From: Chrysophaeum taylorii
Taxonomy: Eukaryota; Sar; Pelagophyceae; Pelagomonadales; Pelagomonadaceae
Assembly: GCA_029834535.1 (NCBI GenBank)
Contig: JAQMWT010000081.1
Location: 124,001-188,000 of the forward strand
Direction of reading: 5' to 3'
Length of the DNA: 64,000 nt
Positions 28,272 to 38,342 of the stretch are shown piece after piece. Numbering within the stretch: position 1 is the stretch's first letter; every line of letters begins with the position of its first letter. A program made the translations under genes and the position numbers. Below the pieces are notes generated by a model. It was given only the letters and a program-made list of their open reading frames with translations, searched no databases and had not been told where the DNA came from.

Positions 28272-29781
28272 TCTCAGCTCCTTTCTTCGGAAGCATCAAC
28301 ACAGGAAAGCCCCAAGGTGATTTGGCCGGACGTATGACTCCATCCCGGCACCACTCGCTGATCTGCTTGCGGAGACAATCGAGCTTCGCAGGCGTCAATC
28401 GGTAGGGCGTCATCTTAATCGGTCGCGGATTCGCGTCTTTGAATCGTAGAGACACAGGAGGCGAGTCCACAGGTCTCATAATCGGGTCGAAAAAGGCCCA
28501 AGAATATTGCACACAGTGACGGAGCATCAGCTTCGCCTCGTCATCTAAGTGCGGATTGTCAGGAATTCCCAGCTCCTGCACAACCTTGTCAACTTCTTCC
28601 TTTGTAGGAATTTTAACTTTCATTGCTTCGTTGTCCTTGACATGCTCAGGAGTCTGAGGCAGTGGTGCACCCTCGGCGTCGCGCGGCGCATCTCTCCATG
28701 GCACATCGAACTTTTTCTCGTATTTTAGTTTCACTTCCGGGTGGCTTTTGTTGATCCTCTCGCCTTTGACACGAACACTCGGCTCGCTCTTAATCTTCGG
28801 TTCCCGATCTCGCTCAGGATCTGGCGGAACGTCTAAATTTGGTTGTCGGGGGGGCCCAGCAGAAGAAGCATGAGACGTCCCCGGCGCATCTGTTTCGGGC
28901 GGAATCAACGGTACCTCTGGAGGTTTCCATTTGGTGCGATCTTGAAGATCATCAGTTGACACCCATCTTATGACACGTGTGCGCGTGTTTAACAGCGGAA
29001 CTTGTACGTGACGAAGGGTGGTTTCATCAATTTGTAAATAATAATCAAACGGTCGGTCTGCAGGACTCAACGCTGACGGCAAAGCTTCGCCGCTCAGGTG
29101 AAATTCCTTGGTCACAGAGTTGTGCAGATCGAGCATTAATAAGGCCATCGTGTCAGGTGCCACGACGGACGCCAAGTGTTTCAACGAGGTCGTCCTGGAG
29201 AAGCCGGCCCAATCAAAATCAGGGGGCATCGTCAGCAACTCCGAAGTCATTTCCAGATTCAGAGATCTGTAATCGGAACGGTGCGGCCCTACGCGAAGCG
29301 GGACACGCGTAACAGTATAAGCTGCGTCTGTCGCGGCTCGTGATGATCCTAAATTGTTCATCTGAAGTAAATGTCGTTCGTCGGCGTAGCCAAGTGCGGC
29401 GGCGAACTTGTGCTGCATATTCTTGCAAGTCTTTGGAACTGCGCGCAAATGGAGCGGATGGCTGGAAACCAACAATCGCACGCGACAGCTCATCAAACTA
29501 GGAGTTATGTCGTAAAAATTGACGACGTACACGTAAGGGTGCAAACGTGCAACGTAAGAAATAATCGAAGCGCCTGCTCTATCAACCATGAAGAAACCAG
29601 CCATCTTGCATAATTTCATCGTCCAGTGGGTAGCGGTGACTCCCTTCCCAACATCTCTGGAAGTCAAGTTGCACAGAGCGGAGTGTACGCAGGGTGGCGA
29701 CGCGACACACATCGACGACGACCATTCCGCGTAGGGTAAATAAGATTCGATCAACCGTAGGTTGTAACATAGCGACCACAC
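28204..29781 (-). pseudogene. gypsy pol: spacer and N-terminal reverse transcriptase
   Basis: A 525-codon frame whose C-terminal part is the entry of a gypsy reverse transcriptase: MTPYRLTPAKLDCLRKQISEWCRDGVIRPAKSPWGFPVLMLPKKG, then the frame is lost 68 bp inside the overlap with the next frame, so one frameshift separates the two halves. The N-terminal 300 residues include a Pro/Glu/Lys-rich linker and a segment that may be protease-to-RT spacer. Not functional as it stands. Confidence 0.75.
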
Positions 29782-30854
29782 AATGTGTGCTGCACCACAG
29801 GAATATTCGGAAAGTTTGTGGTGGATCTGGTTGGCGGTGTCCGACGCATCGAGTGCTACGACCGAAACGACGTACGTTTGTTGGCTCGTTGGAGACCGAC
29901 GTGCCCGGCTCCACTGAACACATCAGTTTCGTTGGCTCGTTGGAGACAAAGTACTGCCTCCGGCTCCACTGAACAGCCACCACCTTGCGATAAGTGATTG
30001 GAAGCCATTGAACCTTCATATCGGCGGCGGATCTCCGCTTCGGTGATCTCGCGGCATTTCTTTCATCTTCTTCTGACCTTCGAGCGAAATCGTCGCTGCC
30101 TTCAGGTCGTTTGAGGGTGGACTTGTCCGTCATAGCGGTCGTAGCGTCCTTCTGCACCGTGCTCAGCAGCATCGGCGGGGAGATTCGTCGCATCGCGTCA
30201 AGTGACTAGCGACAGAAACGGTGAAAGAAAGGTTCCCCTTGTCGTATCCTTTTCACACACTTTCGTAAGTTTTGATCGTAGAGACGTTCAACTCATCTCG
30301 TACCTAACGATATCAATCGCAAGGACTCGCCTTGAGTGACGACCGTCGGCACTTCTTCCGTGGCAGTAACCGCCACCCGAGCAGCGGACCGGTCGCGCTC
30401 TTCGCAAGAAGAACACATTCCTTCGACAACTCCCAACTGCTCGTTCTCAGCAAACGTAGCGACGAAAACCTGTCCTCTTTCCATAGGTTTCGACAAAATA
30501 ACCGGTAGATTGTACGTTCGACCGGGCTCGATTTGGCGCAGCATAAGCGTTACTCCGCGCGTCTTCTCGGAGCTGGGAGAATTTGGTCGTAGCATGTCCC
30601 CGCGTAGCCAGGCTACCCTACGTTCCGNCGGCGGGCTTCGGAGATCTTTAATCGTGCTCAAACGAGCATAAACTCGAGTCTTGACCAGGTCAAGACTCTG
30701 CCGAAAGGCATCGTGTTGATGATTGTAAATCGGTGCGGTTATCGGATTCGATCGTAAATAGACCGAAAGGTCACGATTGGTGCATCGACTCGTTCATCCT
30801 TACTTTAATCTTCTTGCGCCCGTAGACGACTGGGTTCGACAAAAACAGATCCGA
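29782..30854 (-). pseudogene. gypsy internal region, decayed
   Basis: Short minus-strand frames (for example 29582-30193 and 30293-30661) without clear domains; at 30628 the assembly has an ambiguous base N. A short direct repeat (GTTTCGTTGGCTCGTTGGAGAC-like) at about 29879 and 29928 marks a local duplication. Confidence 0.55.
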
Positions 30855-31206
30855 TCATGGGGAAAATCCACGATGGCCTAAAATTCGTATATCGCGCCCT
30901 CCCAACAGGAACAGATAATTCGTATCGGCTACAATAGCGACAATGGGGGCAGCGAAGTCGTCGGCGAAAGCGACCCGAAGGGCGATCCAACGATGGATCG
31001 TCGTCGTATTCAATCCTGATCCGTACAGCTTGCGCTTAATCGGAAGTTCGCCTTCATCGAAAATCAACTGATCTTTGGTCAACTTTTTGACCATTTCAAA
31101 CGCAAAAGAAACATCGCCATTCCATCGACACCGATGGTCGTCGAGAATTTCGGTCCGTCACGATTCCTGTAGATGTGACAGGCTATAAACGTTAGAGAAC
31201 CCGTAT
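30855..31206 (-). pseudogene. gypsy aspartic protease, frameshifted
   Basis: On the minus strand GATACGGGTTCT at 31206-31195 encodes the active-site DTGS, followed by LTFIACHIYRNRDG. After a frameshift, the frame at 31094-30855 carries the rest: VKKLTKDQLIFDEGELPIKRKLYG, then APIVAIVADTNYLFLLGGRDIRILG, which corresponds to the flap-to-LGxDxL end of retropepsins. The motif order is right for a gypsy protease upstream of the reverse transcriptase. Confidence 0.65.
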
Positions 31207-33829
31207 CTAAACAACTGAGGGTAATCAAATCATCTTCGATCGTCTTGCCGTCTCGCGCGCGTCAACGAAGTGTGAGCATCGGGCTCTGATTCGCTCATCT
31301 CCGGGGTTGGGCATCGATACCGCGGCTTGAGCTTTCGTATTATCTTTGTTGGCGTCCTCGCCATGCGCGCAGCCTCTCTTTATCTGGCGGCTTCCGCTCT
31401 TCCTCCAAGACAATCTCAGAGGAATCAGTGTTGGTAGGGGATCCTGGTCTTCGTGGTTCACGGAAGCAAGGACCCCCCCATAAATCATTCATTTCGTCTT
31501 TCCAGAATGCATCTGTGAAATCCATTCGTCGCCTGCTGATCCTCATCAGCATCGGCGATCGGTTCCGTGTCAGCTGCGGCTTTGAGTCTGCAGCTGCGCG
31601 GTTGTTCTGGTGGCTTCTTTAGCAAGTTTCCGAGCTTTCGTCCACCAATCGCAGGTTCCACGTCGGCTCGTCTTCGTCCCACTTGAGAACGCTGCTAATC
31701 TTCTTCACAAATCTATCCCTTCTTCCGGCGGCGTATCCGTGTCTCGATCCGTACTAACCGAAACCGTTTCGGGGGTCCGCAGGAAAGATGGCGTCGTCCC
31801 CGACGTCAACTCTGTCGTAAAATCGTCGTCTGCAATAGCGCTTGTCATCGTCTCGTCAGTCGAATGCGCACGAGCTGCGCAGAAATCCATGCCGGCTCAC
31901 AGCCAGTTCGGTCGCCAGCGGTCGTCTCTGGAGGGTCAAAGATAAGGATGACGAGGGCTTCCTCATCAAAAATAAACGGTGGGTCGTCCATGGACGACTC
32001 GTCAAATAACGTTAGCGGACACTGGTTCACAAGGTGTAGCTTCTTCATCTTCCGAATCTGAATCGCCTTCCTGGTATCGTGGAGCTTCAAGTTCTGCGCT
32101 CGAATCTTCGAGCTCATATCGACATCTGCTCATAAATCTGTGCCAAAGACCGACGATTGGTCAGCACGTCGTTGGGTGGCTCGTCCATCAGTGGGCGAGC
32201 AAGATCGAATGCGGCCGCGGCAATGGCGTCGGCTGCGTGTCGGTGCGGGTGTCCGTGTTCGGGTACACCCACTAAATGGTAATTGTCGACCGCAAGGGGT
32301 CGTAAATGCGAGCGTTGCGCTCAAAAACTCGATTATATTGGTGTCGGCCTCCGTCGTATTCGTCGTCGCGCGATCGGCGTCGTCTGTGCCGGCGCGAACT
32401 TCGACTGGGGCTCTTGTTATCTTTGTCTCTCTGGCGTCAGTTCGGCAGTTCTAGTACCTCTGGATCATCCCTGTAGGCGACTGGTGCTTCAAGTCTATCG
32501 AACTGGCTCAATCGTCTCGTCTATCGAAACATCTACGCCTTCGTCGTCTTTGCCAAACTCCGACCAAACGTAAATTAAATCGGTTGGGCGTCGTGCCTCG
32601 GGGTCGGAATTGTACGCTGCTGGCGGTTTCTTCCTCAGGAAACATTGAGCTCGCATCCTTATCGTCGGTACGCTCATCTTCCTATTATCCGCTGATCGTC
32701 CCATCAAATTCGGTTCCGGGCGGCATATACTCATCCCCATAGTATGTTCGGGATCTTTCTTTATCGTAACCATCATCATATGCAGGCTGAAAATCTTGAA
32801 CTCTTCGTTCGTGAGTAATACGCCAGGACTGAGCTCAAAGGCAGTTCATGCGTTATAAGATTTTCATCTCTTCCGCTTTCGTATTCATTTTCTCGGCCGT
32901 TTCACTCGGCCTCTCATCCCATCCAGCTTCGAATATCGGCAATCGCCTCGTCACTAAAAATGTCGGCACACGATCGTCGCCATCGTCAAAGGAATAAAAC
33001 ATCTGCAAAAATGTGCAGTCGGTTCGTCGGGGCTGCAAAAGAAGAAGGCGTCGTCCCCGACGTCATATCTGTCAAAAACTGGCCACCAAAGGGCACGTGA
33101 CGTTCGATGGGTGTGTACTCAGGTGCGCGCTTATCATTCGAGTGTAATCTGCGACGCATCGTCGATCGATCGTGGAGGCGACGTGCCATCCACTGAATGT
33201 TCGGAGGTAAACTCGTCGAGCGTAGCAGCGGCGGGTCCCTTACTTTGGCGTCATCGGCACGGGGCTCGTAAATCGGATTCACACATAACTCCGGCGCGTC
33301 GTCAAGACCGAGGGTTGTGTCAGCTGACGACCAATCATATGTGCCACCAACGGCGACACCGGGTTAGAAGCGTTGTCGGCTTCGACCGTAGTTTAACGAC
33401 GTTTCGGTCAAATTCGTCGATTCTGTGGGGATTTTGGTTTGGGTGAGCTCCTTCGACTTGGATTGCTTTGATCGTAGTTTAACGACGTTTCGGTCATCTC
33501 GGACGACTGTCGTCGTCGTCGCGCGGCTTCCTAACTTTCGTTCGCGTTCGCGTGGGCGGCGGAACCTCCGAAGGTCGGTTCTCCTCGAGACTGTTCGCTC
33601 GCCTCGGGCGATTCGGCATACGCAATTCATCTTTCACGTCCAGCAAACGCTTGATCTTGGAGGGCGTCTGCTCGAGCATTGGCCATGCGCAGTTGCTCTC
33701 GCACTATTTTATCTCCTTCCGGTGTGCCGTTCTTTTCGTTCGTTCTCTTCCCCTATTTGTTTAAAAGTCGTTCTTGCGCGCGTTCGTTCTCTTCGCGTAA
33801 TGCCCGCAAGTGAGCCTCGTAGAACTCAT
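31207..33829 (-). pseudogene. gypsy gag/pre-protease region, heavily decayed
   Basis: About ten short minus-strand frames, many acidic (for example 31845-32117 and 32495-32779), none with a recognisable nucleocapsid zinc knuckle. Repeated SFxRTPE/TPSFLR-like text appears in two frames (near 31790 and 33050), hinting at internal duplication. Two copies of the 21-nt motif lie at 33389-33409 and 33475-33495. Confidence 0.5.
33389..33495 (-). repeat. Two copies of a 21-nt motif, 86 bp apart
   Basis: On the minus strand GACCGAAACGTCGTTAAACTA occurs at 33409-33389 and 33495-33475, identical to the copy at 48106-48126 and one to two bases different from those at 43201, 45368 and 47268 in the copia element. 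Both are in the sense direction of the gypsy element. Flanking bases are unrelated. Confidence 0.8.
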
Positions 33830-34426
33830 TCATTTCATTGCATCGGGGTTCTGCACGCGTTGACGGAGCTGTCGATCGTCCTCCCGCCGGTCTCCGTGGG
33901 CTTGCCGTCGTTGTAGTTTAGCTCTTCTCGTCAACTTCTGTATCGTGCTCTTCTTCATCATCATCATTATCATCATCGTCATTCCGCTCGTTCGTCTCAT
34001 CCTGACGGCTTGCGGTTCTTCATATCGTAGCTGCTCGACGGCAGCATCATCGTCTTCCATATCGGCTCTGGCTCGTTCTAGTCGGCCGAGATCAGAGCGG
34101 TCCAAAATAATTGAGTCATCGTCGTTCTCGTGCTCCTTCGGCTCCGGAACTTCTAATCGTCCACGACACGCGTAATATCGTCGTTGCGTGCGTCTTCCAC
34201 CGACAAATCTATCCGCGGTGGGCGGCAGAACTCGTCTCTGCCCGGCAAACAATGCATCCGTGAGTTGCGATCTCACTCCGCTCGCCTGCGGCAGCGTACA
34301 GGTTGCGCGTCGGTTAGCACCAAATCGCGCGTCGTCACTTCCGACGACAAACGTATCCGGCCGGGAACTTTCCCACGGCAATGGTCCTTCTGGAATTCCG
34401 TCGGCGCGCTTGATCAGGGCGCGCAC
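33830..34426 (-). pseudogene. gypsy 5' open frame, probable gag N-terminus
   Basis: A 198-codon minus-strand frame beginning 80 bp after the 5' LTR in element direction, where gag is expected. It is charged, with an acidic stretch, a Met/Thr run (MTMMIMMMMKK) and an Arg-rich helix (TRRAKLQRRQAHGDRREDDRQLRQR). No capsid fold is obvious by eye. It ends where the 31-33 kb decay begins. Confidence 0.5.
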
Positions 34427-34505
34427 GGCTTGTCCGGACCGTGCGAGAGAAGCAAGATGCGTTGCTGCGACCGATATAGTCGCGAATCTCGTATTCCTCC
34501 ACCAC

Positions 34506-34827
34506 CGTGGCGTAAGGAGGTAGGGCTACCTGGCGTGCCTTGGCGCCGATCGCGTCCGTGCCCTTGGTGGGATCACTGGACGAGGATGGCCGATCTCCCG
34601 CCACGCGACCACAAACAACTTCCGTGCCTGGTCCTCTCAACTTGAGGATCGGCTGTTGCTTTATGATCAAGGATAATCGAAAATCAGAAATCAAGGTGAC
34701 ACCTGTCACGGAAAAGGAAGATGATGTCAGAGAAAACTCTGACATCATCGGAACGGAGTAGGGTGCCCCTGATAAGGGGGGGGCCTAGAAGAGGGGTAAG
34801 CCTTAGGAGGCAGGAGTTGCCGCCACA
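34506..34827 (-). repeat. gypsy 5' LTR
   Basis: About 322 bp. Minus strand starts TGTGGCGGCAACTCCTGCC and ends CGCCACG, the last base differing from the other LTR. Followed on the plus side by the TSD CGCGG (34828-34832). Confidence 0.9.
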
Positions 34828-36423
34828 CGCGGGACCTAGTCGGGGTCATCGCCGAGGCGTGGGGCAGGCGAAGAGAGGACGGGCCCCGCCCGTAGGTCGT
34901 ACGCATGCTGCCGCCGGACGTATGTGCGACGAAGGGTGACGTCCTGCTGGGATCGGGCGGCCTGGGCGGGGTTCCCCGAGGCGGCGACATGGGTGAGGGC
35001 GGTGAGGGCACAGCGAGCCCGGCCTAATGCGTTGGCGATCCCCCACTCACGGTAGATGCGGCGAGTTTGGGCCGCCTTTGCCTCTGTGAAGTTGGCGCAG
35101 CCGCCTGGAGTTCGCGCAGCATGCGCTCTGCGCATGTTTGGAGCAGAGCGTGCCGCGCGCGACGCCAAGGCACCAAAGACGAGGCCGGCGACGGTGCCGG
35201 CTACGTAGCCGCTGTTCGACAGGGCCCAAGAAGCCAGGCGGTGGTGCTGTACCCGGCTGGGGATGATGGCGTCGATGCCGCGGGCGTGAGCAGGTATTCA
35301 GGTGGACTGCGCTGCGCGCCGATCGACAGCGACGGTGGGAGGATGGAGGGCGGGGGGTGCAACGAAACAGCGGGTTTGATGTCGTAGAGTTGCTCCTTGT
35401 TGTCGGCGGGTGAGGATGTCTGGGGCGACTTGACGTCGGGCAGGCCAACGCCTAGAGGCCCGGCCGTGAAGGCGGGCGCAGGCGGCAGAAAAGATTGCCG
35501 AAAACCTCGGACAGGGCTGGTGAACTCTTTGCGTGCCGTGGAGCAGGATTAATCGTCATGCGGTGGTCCGCGCTCCTCCGTTGACAAGGTTGGCCTGCAG
35601 AAGCACCTTGCCGTGAGCGTCGAGAACGACGCAGTGCCCAGAATAGTGCCCACGAGGCCCAACAAGCTGGAGAGGAGCCAAAGTACTGGGAAACTGCCCA
35701 GCAGCGGTTGGGGATTTGAAGGCCAGAGCTGGGCCACGAGCTGATGAACGTGGTCGAGCGATCCCATGAGACGCCGCTACTCGAAGTGCTTCGGTGATGG
35801 GAAGGGTGGCCGCAAGGCGCTGGAGTGCAGTGGCGAGCTGTCTCGCTGGGAGTTAGAGCACGCTGGAGTTGGGGTATGAGCACGGGTGTCGAGATGGTGG
35901 GGTCGACGAGGACGCCCATGGAGACGAATTCGTGGGAGAGGACCGTCGACGAGATGAACGTTGGCGGGGTCGCCGGAACCAGCGCCGCCGTGGGAAGCCA
36001 GCGTGGTACGGAGATCAGCCGAAGTCCGTCCCACGCAGTCTCGAGTGCCCGGCGGCGGCCGGATGCGAGGAGGTGGTGCCAACGGTGCAACTCGTTACCT
36101 GTGCGAAAAGAAGTGGCACCCAGGACCGAGGCGAGGCGGGGGAGGTAGCCAGGGACCTCCAAGGCACCCGTAGGATCGCGAAGGTCGACGAGGTGTGGGA
36201 GGGCCTGGGCCGCCGTGCCAACAAAGGCGGCGGGGCTGAGGTCGGCGCAGGAGCGAATGCCGCCACCCCCACTTCGAGCAGGAAGACGGAGGCGTTGGAG
36301 GACGATGCCGGTGGAGTCAAAAACCTGACGCGGATCTGCGCCAAGTGCTGTGGCGACGAAGCTGAGGACGGCAACGTCGAAGTTTTTCGTCGTTTTTCGT
36401 CGAAGTTTTTCTGTCCCTCAATT
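34828..36423 (-). pseudogene. Helitron 2 cargo: decayed coding segment of unknown origin
   Basis: GC-rich DNA between the gypsy TSD and the helicase fragment. Minus-strand frames at 36015-36374, 35452-36162 and 34836-35168 seem to be pieces of one protein broken by frameshifts: Leu/Pro-rich text (LEVPGYLPRLASVLGATSFRTGNELHRWHHLL), a hydrophobic helix (LLGSFPVLWLLSSLLGLVGTILG) in frame 35549-35767, and a C-terminal part (IYREWGIANALGRARCALTALTH) ending DDPD. The last 100 bp resemble 6873-6955. It could be a captured host gene or part of another element. I cannot name it. Confidence 0.4.
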
Positions 36424-36439
36424 TAGGGTAAGGATCAGG

Positions 36440-37033
36440 TAGGCGCGAGAGCCAGACAGTGATCCTCCAAGCCGTTTAAAGCGACCTCGCAGACTATTTC
36501 CACGACCCGCTGCGGCTCTTTCAGCGCGCCATTCTCACGCCCCGTCGAAACGATGTTGTCGATGCTGACAACGCGCGCATGACCGCGGCCTTTTTTTCCC
36601 GGAGACGAGGAGTCGGAGTTCTTTTCGGCTGACTAGGCTGGGTCGGAAGACGACGCCTCGCTCTTTACAGTAGAGTTTTCAACTCCCTGACAACCAACGG
36701 CATGCTGACTTTGATCGCGAGCTTAATGTCTTCGCAACCTCGACCCGTCGCACGGCCACTGCAACGGTACCAGATACATGATCGATCGTGTCGTTGTCAC
36801 CGAGGCTCCTCCAACCTGTATCGCTTAAGGCCCGCCTACGCCAAACGATCAACAAGAGCCAGGGCCAGACGCCCGCGAGGTCGGCGTCCTCTTTCCCAAG
36901 CCCGTCTTCTGCCACGTCCAGCTCTACGTGGCTCTCTGTCGATCGGCATCCCCGGATATCTCATCTGGGTCGACGACCACCCCCTTGGCGCAATACCGAT
37001 AAGCCCCCTCACGGCGTCTACACGCGCACTGTA
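36440..37033 (+). pseudogene. PIF1/Helitron-type helicase fragment of element 2
   Basis: Same block as at 628-1233, in the same orientation as Helitron-like element 2. INKSQGQTPARSA near 36850 keeps the NKSQGQT motif before a one-base deletion breaks the frame; LFQRAILTPRRNDVVDADN is legible near 36510-36570. Confidence 0.75.
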
Positions 37034-37313
37034 GGTGAACTTCGGGACCAGATGAACTGCAGGGTTGGAGTGGGACTAGGTGAGCGGTGACCAGGTGAAC
37101 TGGGACCAGGTGAACATCTGGGGTTTTGAGAGTAAAGGGACAGAGTGGCTAGGTGGCGGCGCGTGCGGATTAAAGCAGCTTAGATTGGCAGAGGCGAAGC
37201 GACGAGCAAGGGTGGTGTGAGCTAGGTGAACTGACCAGGTGAACTTATGAAACTTGGGACCAGGAACTTACGGGGTTAGGATTGGGACTAGGTGTACTTA
37301 CGGCCTGCACTTG
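37034..37313 (+). repeat. Helitron-like element 2: 3' minisatellite
   Basis: Short, degenerate units of GGTGAACTTACTGGGAC with many deletions, ending CCTGCACTTG. The unique insert (AAAGCAGCTTAGATTGG) shared with copies A and 1 is at about 37172-37188. Confidence 0.7.
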
Positions 37314-37521
37314 TCGACATTTGAACAAACAAACAAACGCGCCCATCCTTCATGCTCCCCACCCCCTCTTAGCGTCGACGTTTAAGACAAACAAACAAAC
37401 CTACCCCACAAACACACCCATCCTTTGGTCTCCCCCACACACCCCCCTCTTAGCAGTCGACATTTAAAGACAAACAAACAAACAGACAAACAGACTAACA
37501 CCTGTCGATTAGCAGTAAGGA
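37314..37521 (-). repeat. 5' terminal region of Helitron-like element 1
   Basis: Minus strand begins TCCTTACTGCTAATCGACAG, then TTTG repeats, then TCTTTAAATGTCGACTGCTAAGAGGGGG. The last block occurs twice in tandem here (plus-strand positions about 37436-37475 and 37365-37390). Confidence 0.75.
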
Positions 37522-37721
37522 TTTGTGCTCAAGCTCATCATCATGGTCTAGCGCGCCCCGAGGTATGTAGCACTATACACTTAACCTTTCTCGTGTAGTT
37601 CTAGATGCCGCCTGTTGTGTTCTGAGGATATAGAACATACCCTTCATTCCCGAATTAAAAGCGAACGTATGATGAGACGGGATGGTTGCCCAGGTGACTT
37701 ACTACGCGCTAAATGCTTGCA
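37522..37721 (+). repeat. copia 5' LTR, second part
   Basis: Begins TTTGTGCTCAAGCTCATC, matching 48811 onward, and ends GCTAAATGCTTGCA at 37721. Directly after it, GGGTTGCCCAGGCGGG is where the primer-binding site should be; it is not the common initiator-Met type. Confidence 0.88.
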
Positions 37722-37941
37722 GGGTTGCCCAGGCGGGTCCCTGAGAAGCCATGTTGTAACGCGCACGTGACCTATGGGTTTTGGACTGTTACCGTGCCAG
37801 TCCAGCCTCGCCACGCAAACACGCTTGTTTATACAACGCCGTTACCATTGGGCTGTATATAGCATATTTTGCACACGTGATCGTGTAACCTTGTGTGCAC
37901 CTGTTCATAGTATCGTGTTGTCATGCTATTGTTGATGTGTG

Positions 37942-38329
37942 GTCAGTGATCGCCGACTGCGGTTGCGATGGAGGACGGTGCCTCATGAATCCTGGGCCTT
38001 GCGAGGGCATCCGCCCTCCCGGCGTAGGTTGGCACCTATTCGCCTCCCGGGCGGGCCGGTTGGCAGCCGGAACGTTCGCAGTGGGACGGGGTATGGCCGG
38101 GGGGCGACGACTGTAGGTTGTATGGCCGGGGGGCGACGACTGTAGGTTGTCGACGAGTTGGTTGTCAGTCATATCGCGGTCTCCTCGTCGCATGGCGACA
38201 AGCTTGATGGTCACTCTCCGCCGACCGACCTTTCGGCGCTCCTCGTCTACAGGCCCGTGATTCCGGACTGGCTCCTGTCGGTCCGGCCTGGCTCCCATGC
38301 TCGGGAGAGGTCTGAAGTTAGTTAGTTGG
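37942..38329 (+). repeat. SINE-like element copy C
   Basis: Flanked by the perfect 13-bp duplication TTGTTGATGTGTG at 37929-37941 and 38330-38342. It has the usual body and a short GTTAG tail, plus an internal 29-bp tandem duplication (GTATGGCCGGGGGGCGACGACTGTAG-like) near 38091-38148. Inserted in the copia leader. Confidence 0.85.
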
Positions 38330-38342
38330 TTGTTGATGTGTG

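Larger units (their letters stand above)
25358..34827 (-). mobile_element. Ty3/gypsy LTR retrotransposon
   Basis: Two direct LTRs (25358-25684 and 34506-34827) with inverted ends TGTGGCG/CGCCACA flank the element, and the 5-bp CGCGG occurs at 25353-25357 and 34828-34832. Read on the minus strand the order is LTR, gag-like frames, aspartic protease, reverse transcriptase, RNase H, integrase remainder, LTR. A polypurine tract (CCAGGGGAGTCC) precedes the 3' LTR, and TGGTGGAGGAATACGAG after the 5' LTR is a candidate primer-binding site. The LTRs are nearly identical apart from small indels, so insertion is recent, yet the coding region is broken. Confidence 0.92.
25198..37313 (+). mobile_element. 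Helitron-like element 2, inserted in element 1
   Basis: It begins TCCTAACTACTAATCGACAG at 25198 and ends CCTGCACTTG at 37313. Joining its flanks (CCCCTCTTAACAG at 25197 and TCGACATTTGAAC at 37314) recreates the 5' subterminal block seen intact elsewhere (CTCTTAGCAGTCGACATTTAAAG), so it sits inside that block of element 1. No TSD is present and the junction is G|T. Contents: 5' region, a gypsy element, a 1.6-kb cargo segment, a helicase fragment and the 3' minisatellite. Confidence 0.75.
23731..37521 (-). mobile_element. Helitron-like element 1, inserted in the copia LTR
   Basis: Read on the minus strand, it begins TCCTTACTGCTAATCGACAG at 37521 and ends GGCCTGCACTTG at 23731, sitting exactly between an A and a T of the LTR with no duplication (compare the unbroken site AGTCCTCTGA/TTTGTG at 48801-48816). 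A 5' TC and A|T insertion without TSD are Helitron hallmarks; the 3' end CTTG deviates from the usual CTRR. It keeps a decayed helicase fragment and a 3' minisatellite. It is itself split by Helitron-like element 2 at 25198-37313. Confidence 0.75.

Noticed and set aside
37942..38329. tRNA-derived head of the SINE-like element
   Set aside because: GGTTGCGATGG near the 5' end is too far from the B-box consensus, and no A-box lies at the right distance.
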